From Paraburkholderia phosphatilytica (lineage in GTDB: Bacteria; Pseudomonadota; Gammaproteobacteria; Burkholderiales; Burkholderiaceae): a DNA stretch of 64,000 nucleotides. Below, one piece after another: positions 14,234 through 23,245 of the stretch. How positions within the stretch are numbered: position 1 is the first letter of the stretch; the number at the start of each line of letters is the position of its first letter. The notes below the pieces were generated by a model. The model saw only the letters and a program-made list of their open reading frames with translations, was not told the DNA's origin and did no database searches. The stretch spans positions 62,001-126,000 of the forward strand of contig NZ_QQOA01000003.1 of the NCBI RefSeq assembly GCF_003443895.1. The letters run 5' to 3'. Made by a program: the position numbers and the translations under genes.

Positions 14234-16081
14234 ATGCATCTCGACTGGCTACATCTCGGCAGTGTCGTCGTCGTCGCGCACATCCTCGGTCTGATCGCGG
14301 CGTGCCACGCGGTCATGAACACGCGCACGTCGCAGGGTGCCGTCGCGTGGGCCGTGTCGCTCGTCGCGATGCCGTACTTCACGCTCGTGCCGTATCTGTT
14401 CCTTGGCCGCAGCAAGTTCGCGGGCTACGCGGACGCGCGGCGCATCGAGAACGAGCTGATGCGCCGCCGCGCGCACCCGCCGGAGTGGGACCGGCAGTCG
14501 TCGTCGGGCCTGCCGACCGATGCGCTCGGCCAGCAGCTCGTGCGCTCGCTGACACAGCTGGGCGGCATGCCGTTTCTCGCCGGCAACACGGTCCGCACGC
14601 TCGTGAACGGCGAAGCGACGTTCGCCGCGATCCTCGACGCAATCGAGCACGCGCGCCGCTACATCATCGTGCAGTTCTTCATCGTGCGCGCCGATCCGCT
14701 CGGCGAGATGCTGAAGGACGCGCTGATCGCGAAAGCCGCCAGGGGCGTGCGCGTGTACTTCCTGTACGACAGCATCGGCAGCTTCGACCTGCCGCACCGC
14801 TATATCGCGGCGCTGCGCGCGGGCGGCGTCGAAACGCATCCGTTCGCGACCAACCGGCGCTTCGTGAACCGCTTCCAGCTCAACTTCCGCAACCATCGCA
14901 AGATCGTGTCCGTGGACGGCGAGCGCGCGTTCGTCGGCGGGCACAACGTCGGCGTCGAGTACCTGGGCGCCAGGCCGCCGCTGTCGCCGTGGCGCGACAC
15001 GCACATCGAGGTGCACGGGCCCGCGGTGGCGAGCATCCAGTTCGTGTTCACCGAAGACTGGCACTGGGCAACCCAGCAGTTGCCGGCGTTTCCGATGCAG
15101 GGCGCTGAGGATGCCGATGGTGCCGAGAGTGCCGAGGCCGCGGAAACTGACGATGGCAGCGCCGCTCGCGGCCCAGCAGCAAAGTCAGCACAGGCGACCG
15201 CAGCGCAGGCGATCCGCGCGCACGAAGCGACGACCTCCGCGGCATCTGCCCGCATCGAAGCGGACCTCGCGCACGAGCGCGCCGCGATGCAGGAAACCGT
15301 CACCGCTTCACCGACCCAGCAACAGACGCAGCGGCAGACGCAAACCATCGCCGTGACGATGGCGAACGCCGGCATCGTGCTGCCGCCCTCCCCGGCCGCG
15401 ATCACGACCGGCGCGGCGGCCATCATGCATCAGACGCTCGCGACAGCCGCCGCAACACCAGCCGCCACACCGACCGCACCGAACGGCGGCGACGAACGTT
15501 CCGCGACCGGCTCCGCGAAAGGTCCGCAAACGGACATGCACTGCCTCGTCGTGCCGACGGGCCCCGCGGACCGCTTCGAGACCTGCTCGCTCTTTTTCGT
15601 CGAATCGATCAACGCGGCACGCGAGCGGGTCTGGATCACGACGCCCTACCTCGTTCCCGACGAAGCCGTGCTCGGCGCGCTGCGCCTCGCGGTGCTGCGT
15701 GGCGTGGACGTGCGGATCCTGATTCCGTCGCGGCGCGATCACTACGTGGTGTTCGAGGCGTCCAAGCTGTACGCATTCGACGCGGTGCGCTCCGGCATCC
15801 GCATCTTCCGCTACCGCCCGGGCTTCCTGCATCAGAAGGTCGTGCTGATCGACGACGTTGCCGCGGCAATCGGCAGCGCCAATCTCGACAACCGCTCGTT
15901 CCGCCTGAACTTCGAGGTGATGGTGCTGACCGTCGACCGCGGCTTTGCCGCCGAAGTCGAGGCGATGCTGCTGCGCGACTTCGCGGACGCATACGAGATC
16001 GATCGCACCGAGTACCGTCGCGCGCCAGCGTGGCGCCGCGTGACGATGCACCTCGCGCGGCTCTTCTCGCCGATCCTCTAG
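14234..16081 (+). CDS. cls: Cardiolipin synthase with a large low-complexity insertion
   Basis: 615 aa; bacterial Cls proteins are usually 470-510. It condenses phosphatidyl groups to cardiolipin at the inner membrane. Two N-terminal membrane segments (residues ~5-28 and ~38-57) are followed by two phospholipase D HKD motifs: HRKIVSVDGERAFVGGHN at ~221 and HQKVVLIDDVAAAIGSAN at ~533. Between the two catalytic halves, residues ~287-434 form an Ala/Thr/Gln/Glu-rich stretch that replaces a short linker, accounting for the excess length. The frame is intact through it, so the gene looks functional. Confidence 0.93.
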   Translation: MHLDWLHLGSVVVVAHILGLIAACHAVMNTRTSQGAVAWAVSLVAMPYFTLVPYLFLGRSKFAGYADARRIENELMRRRAHPPEWDRQSSSGLPTDALGQQLVRSLTQLGGMPFLAGNTVRTLVNGEATFAAILDAIEHARRYIIVQFFIVRADPLGEMLKDALIAKAARGVRVYFLYDSIGSFDLPHRYIAALRAGGVETHPFATNRRFVNRFQLNFRNHRKIVSVDGERAFVGGHNVGVEYLGARPPLSPWRDTHIEVHGPAVASIQFVFTEDWHWATQQLPAFPMQGAEDADGAESAEAAETDDGSAARGPAAKSAQATAAQAIRAHEATTSAASARIEADLAHERAAMQETVTASPTQQQTQRQTQTIAVTMANAGIVLPPSPAAITTGAAAIMHQTLATAAATPAATPTAPNGGDERSATGSAKGPQTDMHCLVVPTGPADRFETCSLFFVESINAARERVWITTPYLVPDEAVLGALRLAVLRGVDVRILIPSRRDHYVVFEASKLYAFDAVRSGIRIFRYRPGFLHQKVVLIDDVAAAIGSANLDNRSFRLNFEVMVLTVDRGFAAEVEAMLLRDFADAYEIDRTEYRRAPAWRRVTMHLARLFSPIL

Positions 16082-16115
16082 CGCCTCCGTTCCAGCGCAT
16101 GCCGCACAGCGGCTT

Positions 16116-16595
16116 TTACAGCAGCTTCTCGATATCGGCCGTGAGCGCGTCGGGCTTCGTGGTGGGCGCGTAGCGTTCCACGACGTTGCCGTCCCGGTCC
16201 ACCAGAAACTTCGTGAAGTTCCACTTGATGCCCTCGAGCCCGAGGATGCCCGGCGCCTCGCTCGTCAGATGGCGGTACAGCGGATGCGCGCTGGCGCCGT
16301 TCACTTCGATCTTGTCGAACATCTGGAACGTGACGCCGTAGTTCTGCTCGCAGAAGCTGCCGATCTGCCCGGCGTCGCCCGGTTCCTGCTTGCCGAACTG
16401 GTTGCACGGAAAGCCGAGCACCTCGAGACCGCGCGCCGCATACTCCTCGTGCAGTTTCTGCAGGCCCGCGTACTGCGGCGTGAAGCCGCATTCGCTCGCC
16501 GTGTTGACGATCAGCAGAACCTTGCCCCGATAGCGGTCCAGCGAGATCGTCTCGCCGTTGAGCGCCTGCGCGGTGAACGTGTAAATCGTGCTCAT
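16116..16595 (-). CDS. Glutathione peroxidase family, cysteine (thioredoxin-type) enzyme
   Basis: 159 aa. It reduces hydroperoxides. The active site is a cysteine, not selenocysteine: C36 in NTASECGFT, with the family's Gln (FPCNQFGKQEPG) and Trp (KWNFTKF). A second Cys at position 82 (SFCEQNYG) sits where resolving cysteines occur in thioredoxin-dependent members such as yeast Gpx3, so thioredoxin rather than glutathione is the likelier reductant (inference). No signal peptide, so cytoplasmic. BtuE of E. coli is the nearest well-known relative in type. Single gene, convergent with cls and divergent from the ABC-F gene. Confidence 0.93.
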   Translation of the reverse strand: MSTIYTFTAQALNGETISLDRYRGKVLLIVNTASECGFTPQYAGLQKLHEEYAARGLEVLGFPCNQFGKQEPGDAGQIGSFCEQNYGVTFQMFDKIEVNGASAHPLYRHLTSEAPGILGLEGIKWNFTKFLVDRDGNVVERYAPTTKPDALTADIEKLL

Positions 16596-16762
16596 GGGTG
16601 GTGTCCTCGGAAACTGGGAACCCGCAGTCTAGGCGAATTGCGCGCATCAGTGCACCTGGCCGGATGGCTAGCCGGACGGACGATGCCGCGCATGGCCATC
16701 CGGTCGATCCCGTGGCCGGCGGCAGCAGTCTAGAATACGGGTTTTCTCCTTCGTGGCACGCT

Positions 16763-18730
16763 GTGATCCGCTTCAACCAGTTCAGTCTCGCGCGCGGCAC
16801 CAAGCCGCTCTTCGACAGCACCTCGTTCACGCTCAATCCCGGCGAAAAGGCCGGGCTGGTCGGCGCGAACGGCGCCGGCAAATCCACGCTCTTCTCCGTG
16901 CTGCGCGGCGAACTGCACGCGGATGGCGGCGATGTGGCGCTGCCGCCGTCGTGGCAGATCGCGCACGTCGCGCAGGAAACCCCGGCGGTCGATAGAACCG
17001 CGCTCGCGTACACCCTCGACGGCGACGCCGCACTGCGCGCGATCGAAACGCGTATCGCCGCCGCTTCCGCCGCGCACGACGGCGCCGCGGAAGCCGAAGC
17101 GCACACCGCGTTCGCCGACGCCGACGGCTACACCGCACCGGCACGCGCCGAGGCGTTGCTGCTCGGTCTCGGCTTCACGCTGGAGCAGACGCGCGAGCCG
17201 GTCGCGAGCTTTTCGGGCGGCTGGCGCATGCGCCTGAACCTCGCGCAGGCGCTGATGTGCCGCTCCGATCTGCTGCTGCTCGACGAACCGACCAACCACC
17301 TCGACCTCGACGCGATCGTCTGGCTCGAAGACTGGCTGAAGCGCTACGCTGGAACGCTGGTGGTGATCTCGCACGACCGCGAGTTCCTCGATTCGATCTG
17401 CAACGTCACGCTGCATCTGGAGCAGCAGCAGGTGAAGCGCTACGGCGGCAACTATTCGCAATTCGAAGTGCTGCGCGCGCAGCAGCTCGCGTTGCAGCAG
17501 AGCACCTACGAGAAGCAGCAGAAAACGGTCGCGCACCTGCAGAGCTTCATCGACCGCTTCAAGGCGAAAGCCACCAAGGCGCGCCAGGCGCAGAGCCGCA
17601 TGAAAGCGCTCGAAAAGATGGAGCTGATCGCGCCGGCACACGCGGCCTCGCCGTTCACGTTCGAATTCCGCACGCCGGACGCCGCGCCGAACCCGATGCT
17701 CGTGATGGAAGACGTGCGCTGCGGCTACCGCCCGCCCGACGATCCGGCGGGCGAGATCGTAATCGTGAATGGCGTCACGCTGTCGATCCAGAGCGGCCAG
17801 CGTATTGGACTGCTCGGCGCGAACGGTCAGGGCAAGTCGACGCTGATCAAGACGCTCGCGGGCACGCTCGAAGCGCTCAGCGGCCACGTGCGCGAAGGCC
17901 GCGGGCTGCGCGTCGGCTACTTCGCGCAGCACCAGCTCGAAACGCTGCGCACGGACGATACCCCGCTGCAGCACATCGCGCGCCTCGCGCCGGATACGCG
18001 CGAGCAGGAGCTGCGCGACTTCCTCGGCGGCTTCAATTTCCCCGGCGAGATGGCCACCTCGCCGATCGGTCCGTTCTCCGGCGGCGAGAAGGCGCGGCTC
18101 GCGCTCGCGCTGATCATCTGGCAGAAGCCAAACCTGCTGCTGCTCGACGAACCGACCAATCACCTCGACCTCGAAACGCGTCACGCGCTGACGATGGCGC
18201 TCGCGCAGTTCGAAGGCACGCTGATCCTCGTGTCGCACGACCGGCACCTGCTGCGCGCGACGACGGACCAGTTCATGCTGGTTGCGAAGCATCGCCTTCA
18301 GCCGTTCGACGGCGACCTCGACGACTACCGCGACTGGCTGCTGCAGCACGCCGCCGAACAGCGCGCGGCGCTGAAGGCGGCAGCGAACGGAGCGACGGGC
18401 GATGGCACCGGCTCTGGCTCTGGTGACGATCTGAACGCCGGTTCGAACCGCAAGGAGCAACGCCGGCTCGAAGCGGAAACGCGCCAGCGTCTCGCGCATC
18501 TGAAGAAGCCGCTGCAGACGCGGATCGCGAAGATCGAGAAGGAAATGGATACACTGAATGCGGAGAAGGCGACGCTCGATGCATTCGTCGCCGACCCGGC
18601 AAGCTACGAGCCGGAGAAGAAGGCAAAGCTGACCGAGGCGATCAGGCGGCAGGCGGATGTTGCCGGACGTCTCGAAACGCTCGAAGCCGAATGGCTCGAA
18701 GCGCACGAAGAACTGGAACAGATCGGCTGA
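16763..18730 (+). CDS. yheS: ABC-F family ATPase, YheS-type
   Basis: 655 aa. Two ABC ATPase domains in one chain with no membrane segments: Walker A GANGAGKST and GANGQGKST, signatures FSGGWRMRL and FSGGEKARL, and the paired LLLLDEPTNHLDL Walker B motifs, plus the linker between domains. ABC-F proteins act on ribosomes. The N-terminal sequence after the chosen GTG (IRFNQFSLARGTKPLF) and the overall length match YheS better than Uup, EttA or YbiT. A longer open frame upstream begins at 16598 but its extra 55 codons have no family resemblance. The C-terminus has a Lys/Glu-rich coiled coil (~590-650). Confidence 0.9.
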   Translation: MIRFNQFSLARGTKPLFDSTSFTLNPGEKAGLVGANGAGKSTLFSVLRGELHADGGDVALPPSWQIAHVAQETPAVDRTALAYTLDGDAALRAIETRIAAASAAHDGAAEAEAHTAFADADGYTAPARAEALLLGLGFTLEQTREPVASFSGGWRMRLNLAQALMCRSDLLLLDEPTNHLDLDAIVWLEDWLKRYAGTLVVISHDREFLDSICNVTLHLEQQQVKRYGGNYSQFEVLRAQQLALQQSTYEKQQKTVAHLQSFIDRFKAKATKARQAQSRMKALEKMELIAPAHAASPFTFEFRTPDAAPNPMLVMEDVRCGYRPPDDPAGEIVIVNGVTLSIQSGQRIGLLGANGQGKSTLIKTLAGTLEALSGHVREGRGLRVGYFAQHQLETLRTDDTPLQHIARLAPDTREQELRDFLGGFNFPGEMATSPIGPFSGGEKARLALALIIWQKPNLLLLDEPTNHLDLETRHALTMALAQFEGTLILVSHDRHLLRATTDQFMLVAKHRLQPFDGDLDDYRDWLLQHAAEQRAALKAAANGATGDGTGSGSGDDLNAGSNRKEQRRLEAETRQRLAHLKKPLQTRIAKIEKEMDTLNAEKATLDAFVADPASYEPEKKAKLTEAIRRQADVAGRLETLEAEWLEAHEELEQIG

Positions 18731-18814
18731 CGCGAACTGCATTCGCAGGCACTAACGCAGGCACATGCGCATGCGTGCGTGCAACGCGCCAGCAAGACTC
18801 GACGTGAGGTGAAC

Positions 18815-20098
18815 GTGTCGTCGTCCGAAGTACCTGTCAACGCTCCACTGCAAGGCCTGCGCGTGCTGGATCTGACGCGCCTCCTGCCCGGTCCCGTCGC
18901 CACGCTGCGGCTCGCCGAGCTGGGCGCCGACGTGCTAAAGATCGAGGCCCCCGCGGGCGCCGGCGACGAATCCCGCAAGATGATGCAGAGCAGCGCCGAC
19001 CGCATCGCCGGCAAGCCGGGCGCGTTCTATCGCATCGTCAACCGCGGCAAACGCGAGACGCGGCTCGACCTGAAATCCGAAAACGGCCGCAAGGTGCTGG
19101 AAGCGCTCGCGCGCGAGGCGGACGTGCTGATCGAGAGCTTCCGGCCAGGCGTGATGGCGCGTCTCGGCGTCGGCTACGACACGCTGCACGCAATCAACCC
19201 GAAGCTCGTGTACTGCTCGATCAGCGGGTACGGTTCGCAGGGGCCGTTGTCCGCGCGGCCCGGTCACGATCTGAACTACATCGCGTATGCAGGCGTGCTC
19301 GACCAGCTGTCGTCGCGCGACGGCGTGCCGGTGCTGCCGAACTTCCAGATCGCGGATCTGCTGGGCGGCGCGCTGACAGCAGTCACGCAGATTCTCGCTG
19401 CGCTATGGCAGGTCGCGCGCGGCGGCAAAGGACGCTTCATCGACGTATCGATGACGCACTCCAGCTACTCGAACAACATCGTCGCGCACATCGCACTCGC
19501 CAACGCGCGGGCGCAGCAGGAAGCCGCGCCCGGCAGCAGGCCCGCGCCGGAACCGCACGACGCCACCCGCGCCGGCAAAGGCCTGCTGAACGGCGGCGTG
19601 CCCTGCTACAACCTGTACCGCACGCAGGACGACCGCTGGCTCGCAGTCGGCGCGCTCGAGTTCAAATTCTGGGAGACGTTCTGCAATGCGATCGGGCAGC
19701 CCGCGTGGGCAAGCCGCCACTGGAGCCAGGGTCAGGCGATCGGCGGCGCCGATGCGGCCGCGCTCGTCCATGACGTCGAAACGCTGATTGCAAAGCGGCC
19801 GCTCGATGAATGGGTTGCGTTGCTGGAGCCGCTCGACTGCTGCGTGTCGCCGGTGCTGACGCCGGACGAGGCGAGCCGCCACCGGCTGTTCGATCCGAAT
19901 GCACCCGATGACGACGACGAGTTCGCGGATCTCGATCTGGAAGAGGATGATGACGCGGCAGTGCAGGAAGCGCGGCGACCTGCGCAACAGGACGACACGT
20001 CAGCTACGCCTCACACGCCATCCGACAAGGACACCGAAGCGAAGCCGCAACCCCAACCGCACAACCCGTGGCATACGACGCTGCAGCGGTTCAAGTAG
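18815..20098 (+). CDS. CaiB/BaiF family III CoA transferase (AMACR-like)
   Basis: 427 aa from the GTG at 18815, which has GAGG six bases upstream; in-frame GTGs at 18779 and 18809 are alternatives. The N-terminus LQGLRVLDLTRLLPGP and the motif GHDLNYIAYAGVL, with the catalytic Asp, are typical of family III and closest to alpha-methylacyl-CoA racemases, which epimerise or exchange CoA esters in branched fatty acid or bile-acid-like breakdown. The substrate is unknown. The last ~55 residues (from the DDDDEFADLDLEEDD region) form an acidic then Pro/Gln/Lys-rich tail outside the family fold. Single gene. Confidence 0.85.
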   Translation: MSSSEVPVNAPLQGLRVLDLTRLLPGPVATLRLAELGADVLKIEAPAGAGDESRKMMQSSADRIAGKPGAFYRIVNRGKRETRLDLKSENGRKVLEALAREADVLIESFRPGVMARLGVGYDTLHAINPKLVYCSISGYGSQGPLSARPGHDLNYIAYAGVLDQLSSRDGVPVLPNFQIADLLGGALTAVTQILAALWQVARGGKGRFIDVSMTHSSYSNNIVAHIALANARAQQEAAPGSRPAPEPHDATRAGKGLLNGGVPCYNLYRTQDDRWLAVGALEFKFWETFCNAIGQPAWASRHWSQGQAIGGADAAALVHDVETLIAKRPLDEWVALLEPLDCCVSPVLTPDEASRHRLFDPNAPDDDDEFADLDLEEDDDAAVQEARRPAQQDDTSATPHTPSDKDTEAKPQPQPHNPWHTTLQRFK

Positions 20099-20123
20099 CC
20101 CGGATGACAAGCGGCGCAAACAC

Positions 20124-20426
20124 TCAGCGCCGCGGCAAGGTCTGACGCGGCGAGCCCTCGTCGTCGAGCAGCGTGTGCTTGCGGCCTTGAACGTGTTGCT
20201 GGATCGTCGCACGCACCTGCGCGACGGTCACGTCTTCGGCCACGACGCGACGCGAAATCTGCCCCGTCGCGTCGATCCATTCGACGATGCGGCACGAGCC
20301 GCCCCACGGCCGGTTGATCGGCTCGGACACACGGCACCCGCGCAGCCTCATCAGACGTTCGCTGGCGCTGGCTTGAGAAGACGGTTTCAAGAGTCGATCC
20401 TTTCCCGCTGGCACGGACTGATTCAT
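20124..20426 (-). CDS. Small conserved-looking hypothetical protein
   Basis: 100 aa, not recognised. Residues ~28-92 look like a compact domain with conserved-type aromatic and Cys positions (GCRVSEPINRPWGGSCRIVEW), ending in a polar tail. No signal peptide or membrane segment. It follows radA on the same strand after 130 bp and is convergent with the CoA transferase gene, so it may be the last gene of the alr-radA transcript. Coding status is inferred from codon pattern, an ATG start and the lack of any better frame. Confidence 0.6.
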   Translation of the reverse strand: MNQSVPAGKDRLLKPSSQASASERLMRLRGCRVSEPINRPWGGSCRIVEWIDATGQISRRVVAEDVTVAQVRATIQQHVQGRKHTLLDDEGSPRQTLPRR

Positions 20427-20556
20427 GCGTCCAGCTTAGGGGAAATCACGAAGCCCAGGGGTTACAACGGCTAACGGCAACTTTACCGTCTATTACGTCT
20501 GAAATACGGTCACGTTCCCGTGCGAAACCTCCGGAATATCAGGGTGCGACACGCTG

Positions 20557-21933
20557 CTACTCGAGCGTGCGGATACGATCGATCGCCTGTTCGATACGCT
20601 CCACCGCGATCACGTTCAGCCCTTCCACCGGCTGCTTCGGCGCGTTCGCCTTCGGAATCAGCGCGACTGAAAAGCCGAGCTTCGCGGCTTCCTTCAAACG
20701 CTCCTGACCGCGCGGCGACGGACGGATCTCGCCCGCCAGCCCCACTTCGCCGAATACGATCAGCCCCTTCGGCAGCGGCTTGTTGCGCATCGACGAATGG
20801 ATCGCGAGTAGCACCGCGAGGTCGGCAGCCGGCTCGGTGATCTTCACGCCGCCCACCGCGTTCAGGAACACGTCCTGATCGAAGCACGCGATGCCCGCGT
20901 GCCGGTGCAGCACCGCGAGCAGCAGCGCGAGACGGTTCTGTTCGAGGCCCACCGCGAGCCGCCGCGGATTCGGCACGTTCGCCGTATCGACGAGCGCCTG
21001 GATTTCGACGAGCAACGGCCGCGTGCCTTCCTGCGTGACCAGCACGCACGAACCGGGCACCGTCTGCTCGTGCTGCGACAGAAACAGCGCGGAAGGATTC
21101 GCGACGCCGCGCAGACCACGCTCGGTCATCGCGAACACGCCAAGCTCGTTGACCGCGCCGAAGCGGTTCTTGAACGCACGCACCAGCCGGAACGACGAGT
21201 GCGTGTCGCCTTCGAAGTACAGCACGGTGTCGACGATGTGCTCGAGCACGCGCGGCCCCGCGAGATTGCCCTCTTTCGTCACGTGACCGACCATGATGAT
21301 CGCGGTGCCCGACTGCTTCGCGACGCGCGTGAGCTGCGCCGCGCACTCGCGCACCTGCGCGACCGAGCCCGGCGCGGACGTCAGCGCTTCGGAATAGATG
21401 GTCTGGATCGAATCGATCACCGCGACGTCGGGCCGTTCGGCATCGATGGTTGCGAGGATCTTTTCGAGCTGGATCTCGGCGAGCAGCTGCAGCTCGCTCG
21501 CCTTCGACTGCGGATCGAGCAGCGCCAGCCGCTGCGCGCGCAGCGCGATCTGCGCGCCCGATTCTTCGCCGCTCACGTAAAGCGCGCGCCGCTCCGCCGC
21601 GATCTCCGCGAGCGACTGCAGCAGCAACGTGGATTTGCCGATGCCCGGATCGCCGCCGATCAGCACCACGCCGCCCGCGACGAGACCGCCGCCCAGCACG
21701 CGGTCGAATTCGCCGACGCCCGTCGTGAAGCGCGGCACATCGGATGCCTCGATGTCCGCGAGGCGCTGCACCACGGCGGTTTTTGCGAGCCCCTGGAAGC
21801 GATGCGCGGACGGCGACTCGGCCACGCCCTCGACGAGCGTGTTCCATGCGCCGCACGCGGGGCACTGGCCCTGCCACTTCGGCGCCTGGCCGCCGCATTC
21901 GGTGCAGGTGTAAAGCGTCTTCTGTTTTGCCAC
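20557..21933 (-). CDS. radA: DNA repair protein RadA
   Basis: 458 aa, full length. RadA is a RecA-related ATPase that drives branch migration in recombinational repair. Visible in order: a four-Cys zinc finger (CTECGG...CPACG) in the first 35 residues, Walker A GGDPGIGKSTLL near 100, the RadA-specific KNRFG motif (AFKNRFGAVNELG) and a C-terminal Lon-like domain. It lies 24 bp downstream of alr, so the two are probably cotranscribed. Confidence 0.97.
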   Translation of the reverse strand: MAKQKTLYTCTECGGQAPKWQGQCPACGAWNTLVEGVAESPSAHRFQGLAKTAVVQRLADIEASDVPRFTTGVGEFDRVLGGGLVAGGVVLIGGDPGIGKSTLLLQSLAEIAAERRALYVSGEESGAQIALRAQRLALLDPQSKASELQLLAEIQLEKILATIDAERPDVAVIDSIQTIYSEALTSAPGSVAQVRECAAQLTRVAKQSGTAIIMVGHVTKEGNLAGPRVLEHIVDTVLYFEGDTHSSFRLVRAFKNRFGAVNELGVFAMTERGLRGVANPSALFLSQHEQTVPGSCVLVTQEGTRPLLVEIQALVDTANVPNPRRLAVGLEQNRLALLLAVLHRHAGIACFDQDVFLNAVGGVKITEPAADLAVLLAIHSSMRNKPLPKGLIVFGEVGLAGEIRPSPRGQERLKEAAKLGFSVALIPKANAPKQPVEGLNVIAVERIEQAIDRIRTLE

Positions 21934-21956
21934 GCGAAAGGTCCTGTCAGAGGCCG

Positions 21957-23027
21957 TTATTCAGCCCGGACCGGGACGCGTTGCGCGATCGCGCACATGA
22001 GTTCGTAGCCGATCGTGCCGCACGCATGCGCGACGTCGTCGATCGGCAGCGTGGTGCCCCACAGCTCGACGCGCGTGCCGACGTTCGCGGTCGGACACGG
22101 GCTCAGGTCGACGGTCAGCATGTCCATCGACACGCGTCCGACGATCTGCGTGCGGATGCCGTCGACGATCACCGGCGTGCCTTCCGGCGCGATGCGCGGA
22201 TAGCCGTCCGCGTAGCCGCACGCAACCACGCCGATGCGCATCGTGCCGCGCGCGCGGAACGTGGAGCCGTAGCCGACCGATTGCCCTTCCGCGAGCGTCT
22301 GCACGCCGATCAGTTCGGACGCGAAGGTCATGGCCGGCTGCAGGCCGGTGCCTTCGATCGCGCTCGAGATGCCCGACGGCGACGCGCCGTACAGGATGAT
22401 GCCGGGCCGCACCCAGTCGAAGTGCGACGGCCGGTGCCACAGCGTGGCCGCCGAGTTCGCGAGCGAACGCGCGCCCGCGATGCCCTGCGCGCCGCGCTCG
22501 AACGCTGCCATCTGCTCGGCGATGCCGCGTTCGCTGTCGGCATCGGAGAAGTGCGTCATCAGCGTGATCTGCCCAACGCCCTGGCACGCGCGCGCGCGTT
22601 CCCACGCGGCGCGAAAACGCTCCGGCGTGTAGCCGAGGCGGTTCATGCCGCTGTTCATCTTCAGCTGGATGTTGACGGGCTTCGACAGACGCGCCATTTC
22701 GAGCATGCGCAACTGTTCGTCCGAATGCACGACGGTCGTCAGGCTGTAACGATCGATCACGTCGATGTCGGTTGGGCGGAAGAAGCCTTCCAGCAGCAGG
22801 ATCGGACCGGCCCAGCCGAGCTCGCGCAGCTTCACCGCTTCTTCGAGATCCAGCAGTCCGAAACCGTCGGTTGCGCGCAGCCCGGGGAACGCTCGCGCGA
22901 GACCGTGGCCATACGCATTGGCCTTCACTACCGCCCAGATTCGTGAGTTCGGCGCGTATTTGCGCGCGACTGCGAGATTATTGGCAAGGGCGGAGGTATG
23001 AATCGTGGCGGAGAGGGGGCGCGGCAT
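21957..23027 (-). CDS. alr: Alanine racemase
   Basis: 356 aa, the usual length. PLP enzyme that makes D-alanine for peptidoglycan. The PLP lysine is K35 in the motif [12 protein letters not shown], and the second catalytic Tyr lies in SVGYGSTF in the C-terminal half. It is the first gene of alr-radA. It is divergent from lplT with 218 bp between the starts. Confidence 0.97.
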   Translation of the reverse strand: MPRPLSATIHTSALANNLAVARKYAPNSRIWAVVKANAYGHGLARAFPGLRATDGFGLLDLEEAVKLRELGWAGPILLLEGFFRPTDIDVIDRYSLTTVVHSDEQLRMLEMARLSKPVNIQLKMNSGMNRLGYTPERFRAAWERARACQGVGQITLMTHFSDADSERGIAEQMAAFERGAQGIAGARSLANSAATLWHRPSHFDWVRPGIILYGASPSGISSAIEGTGLQPAMTFASELIGVQTLAEGQSVGYGSTFRARGTMRIGVVACGYADGYPRIAPEGTPVIVDGIRTQIVGRVSMDMLTVDLSPCPTANVGTRVELWGTTLPIDDVAHACGTIGYELMCAIAQRVPVRAE

Positions 23028-23245
23028 GGGATTTTTACGTAAAGACGCTTGCGAATCATGAGCTTACAGGGGGTTTTCAAGCCCCGGAGAGCCCGCTGGG
23101 CGGTGCGATCAAGGATTCTGCTAGTCCGAATCCAGCTATTTTCGTGATATAAAGCCCTGCGCACAACCCATTTCGAACGGAATAAGCCTGGTTGCCGACC
23201 ATGCACCAGGGCGGACGGACCGCAGCGAGGAACGCATCGCATCAG
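23028..23245. promoter_or_regulatory. Divergent alr / lplT promoter region
   Basis: It contains a -10-like TATAAA at 23148-23153 oriented toward lplT and an inverted repeat GGATTC (23113-23118) / GAATCC (23128-23133) just upstream of it. No strong -35 is visible. The repeat could bind a regulator, but this is only a visual match. Confidence 0.35.

Noticed and set aside
16730..18742. A 670-codon minus-strand frame under the ABC-F gene
   Set aside because: Antisense shadow of a clearly coding ABC-F gene; no motifs.
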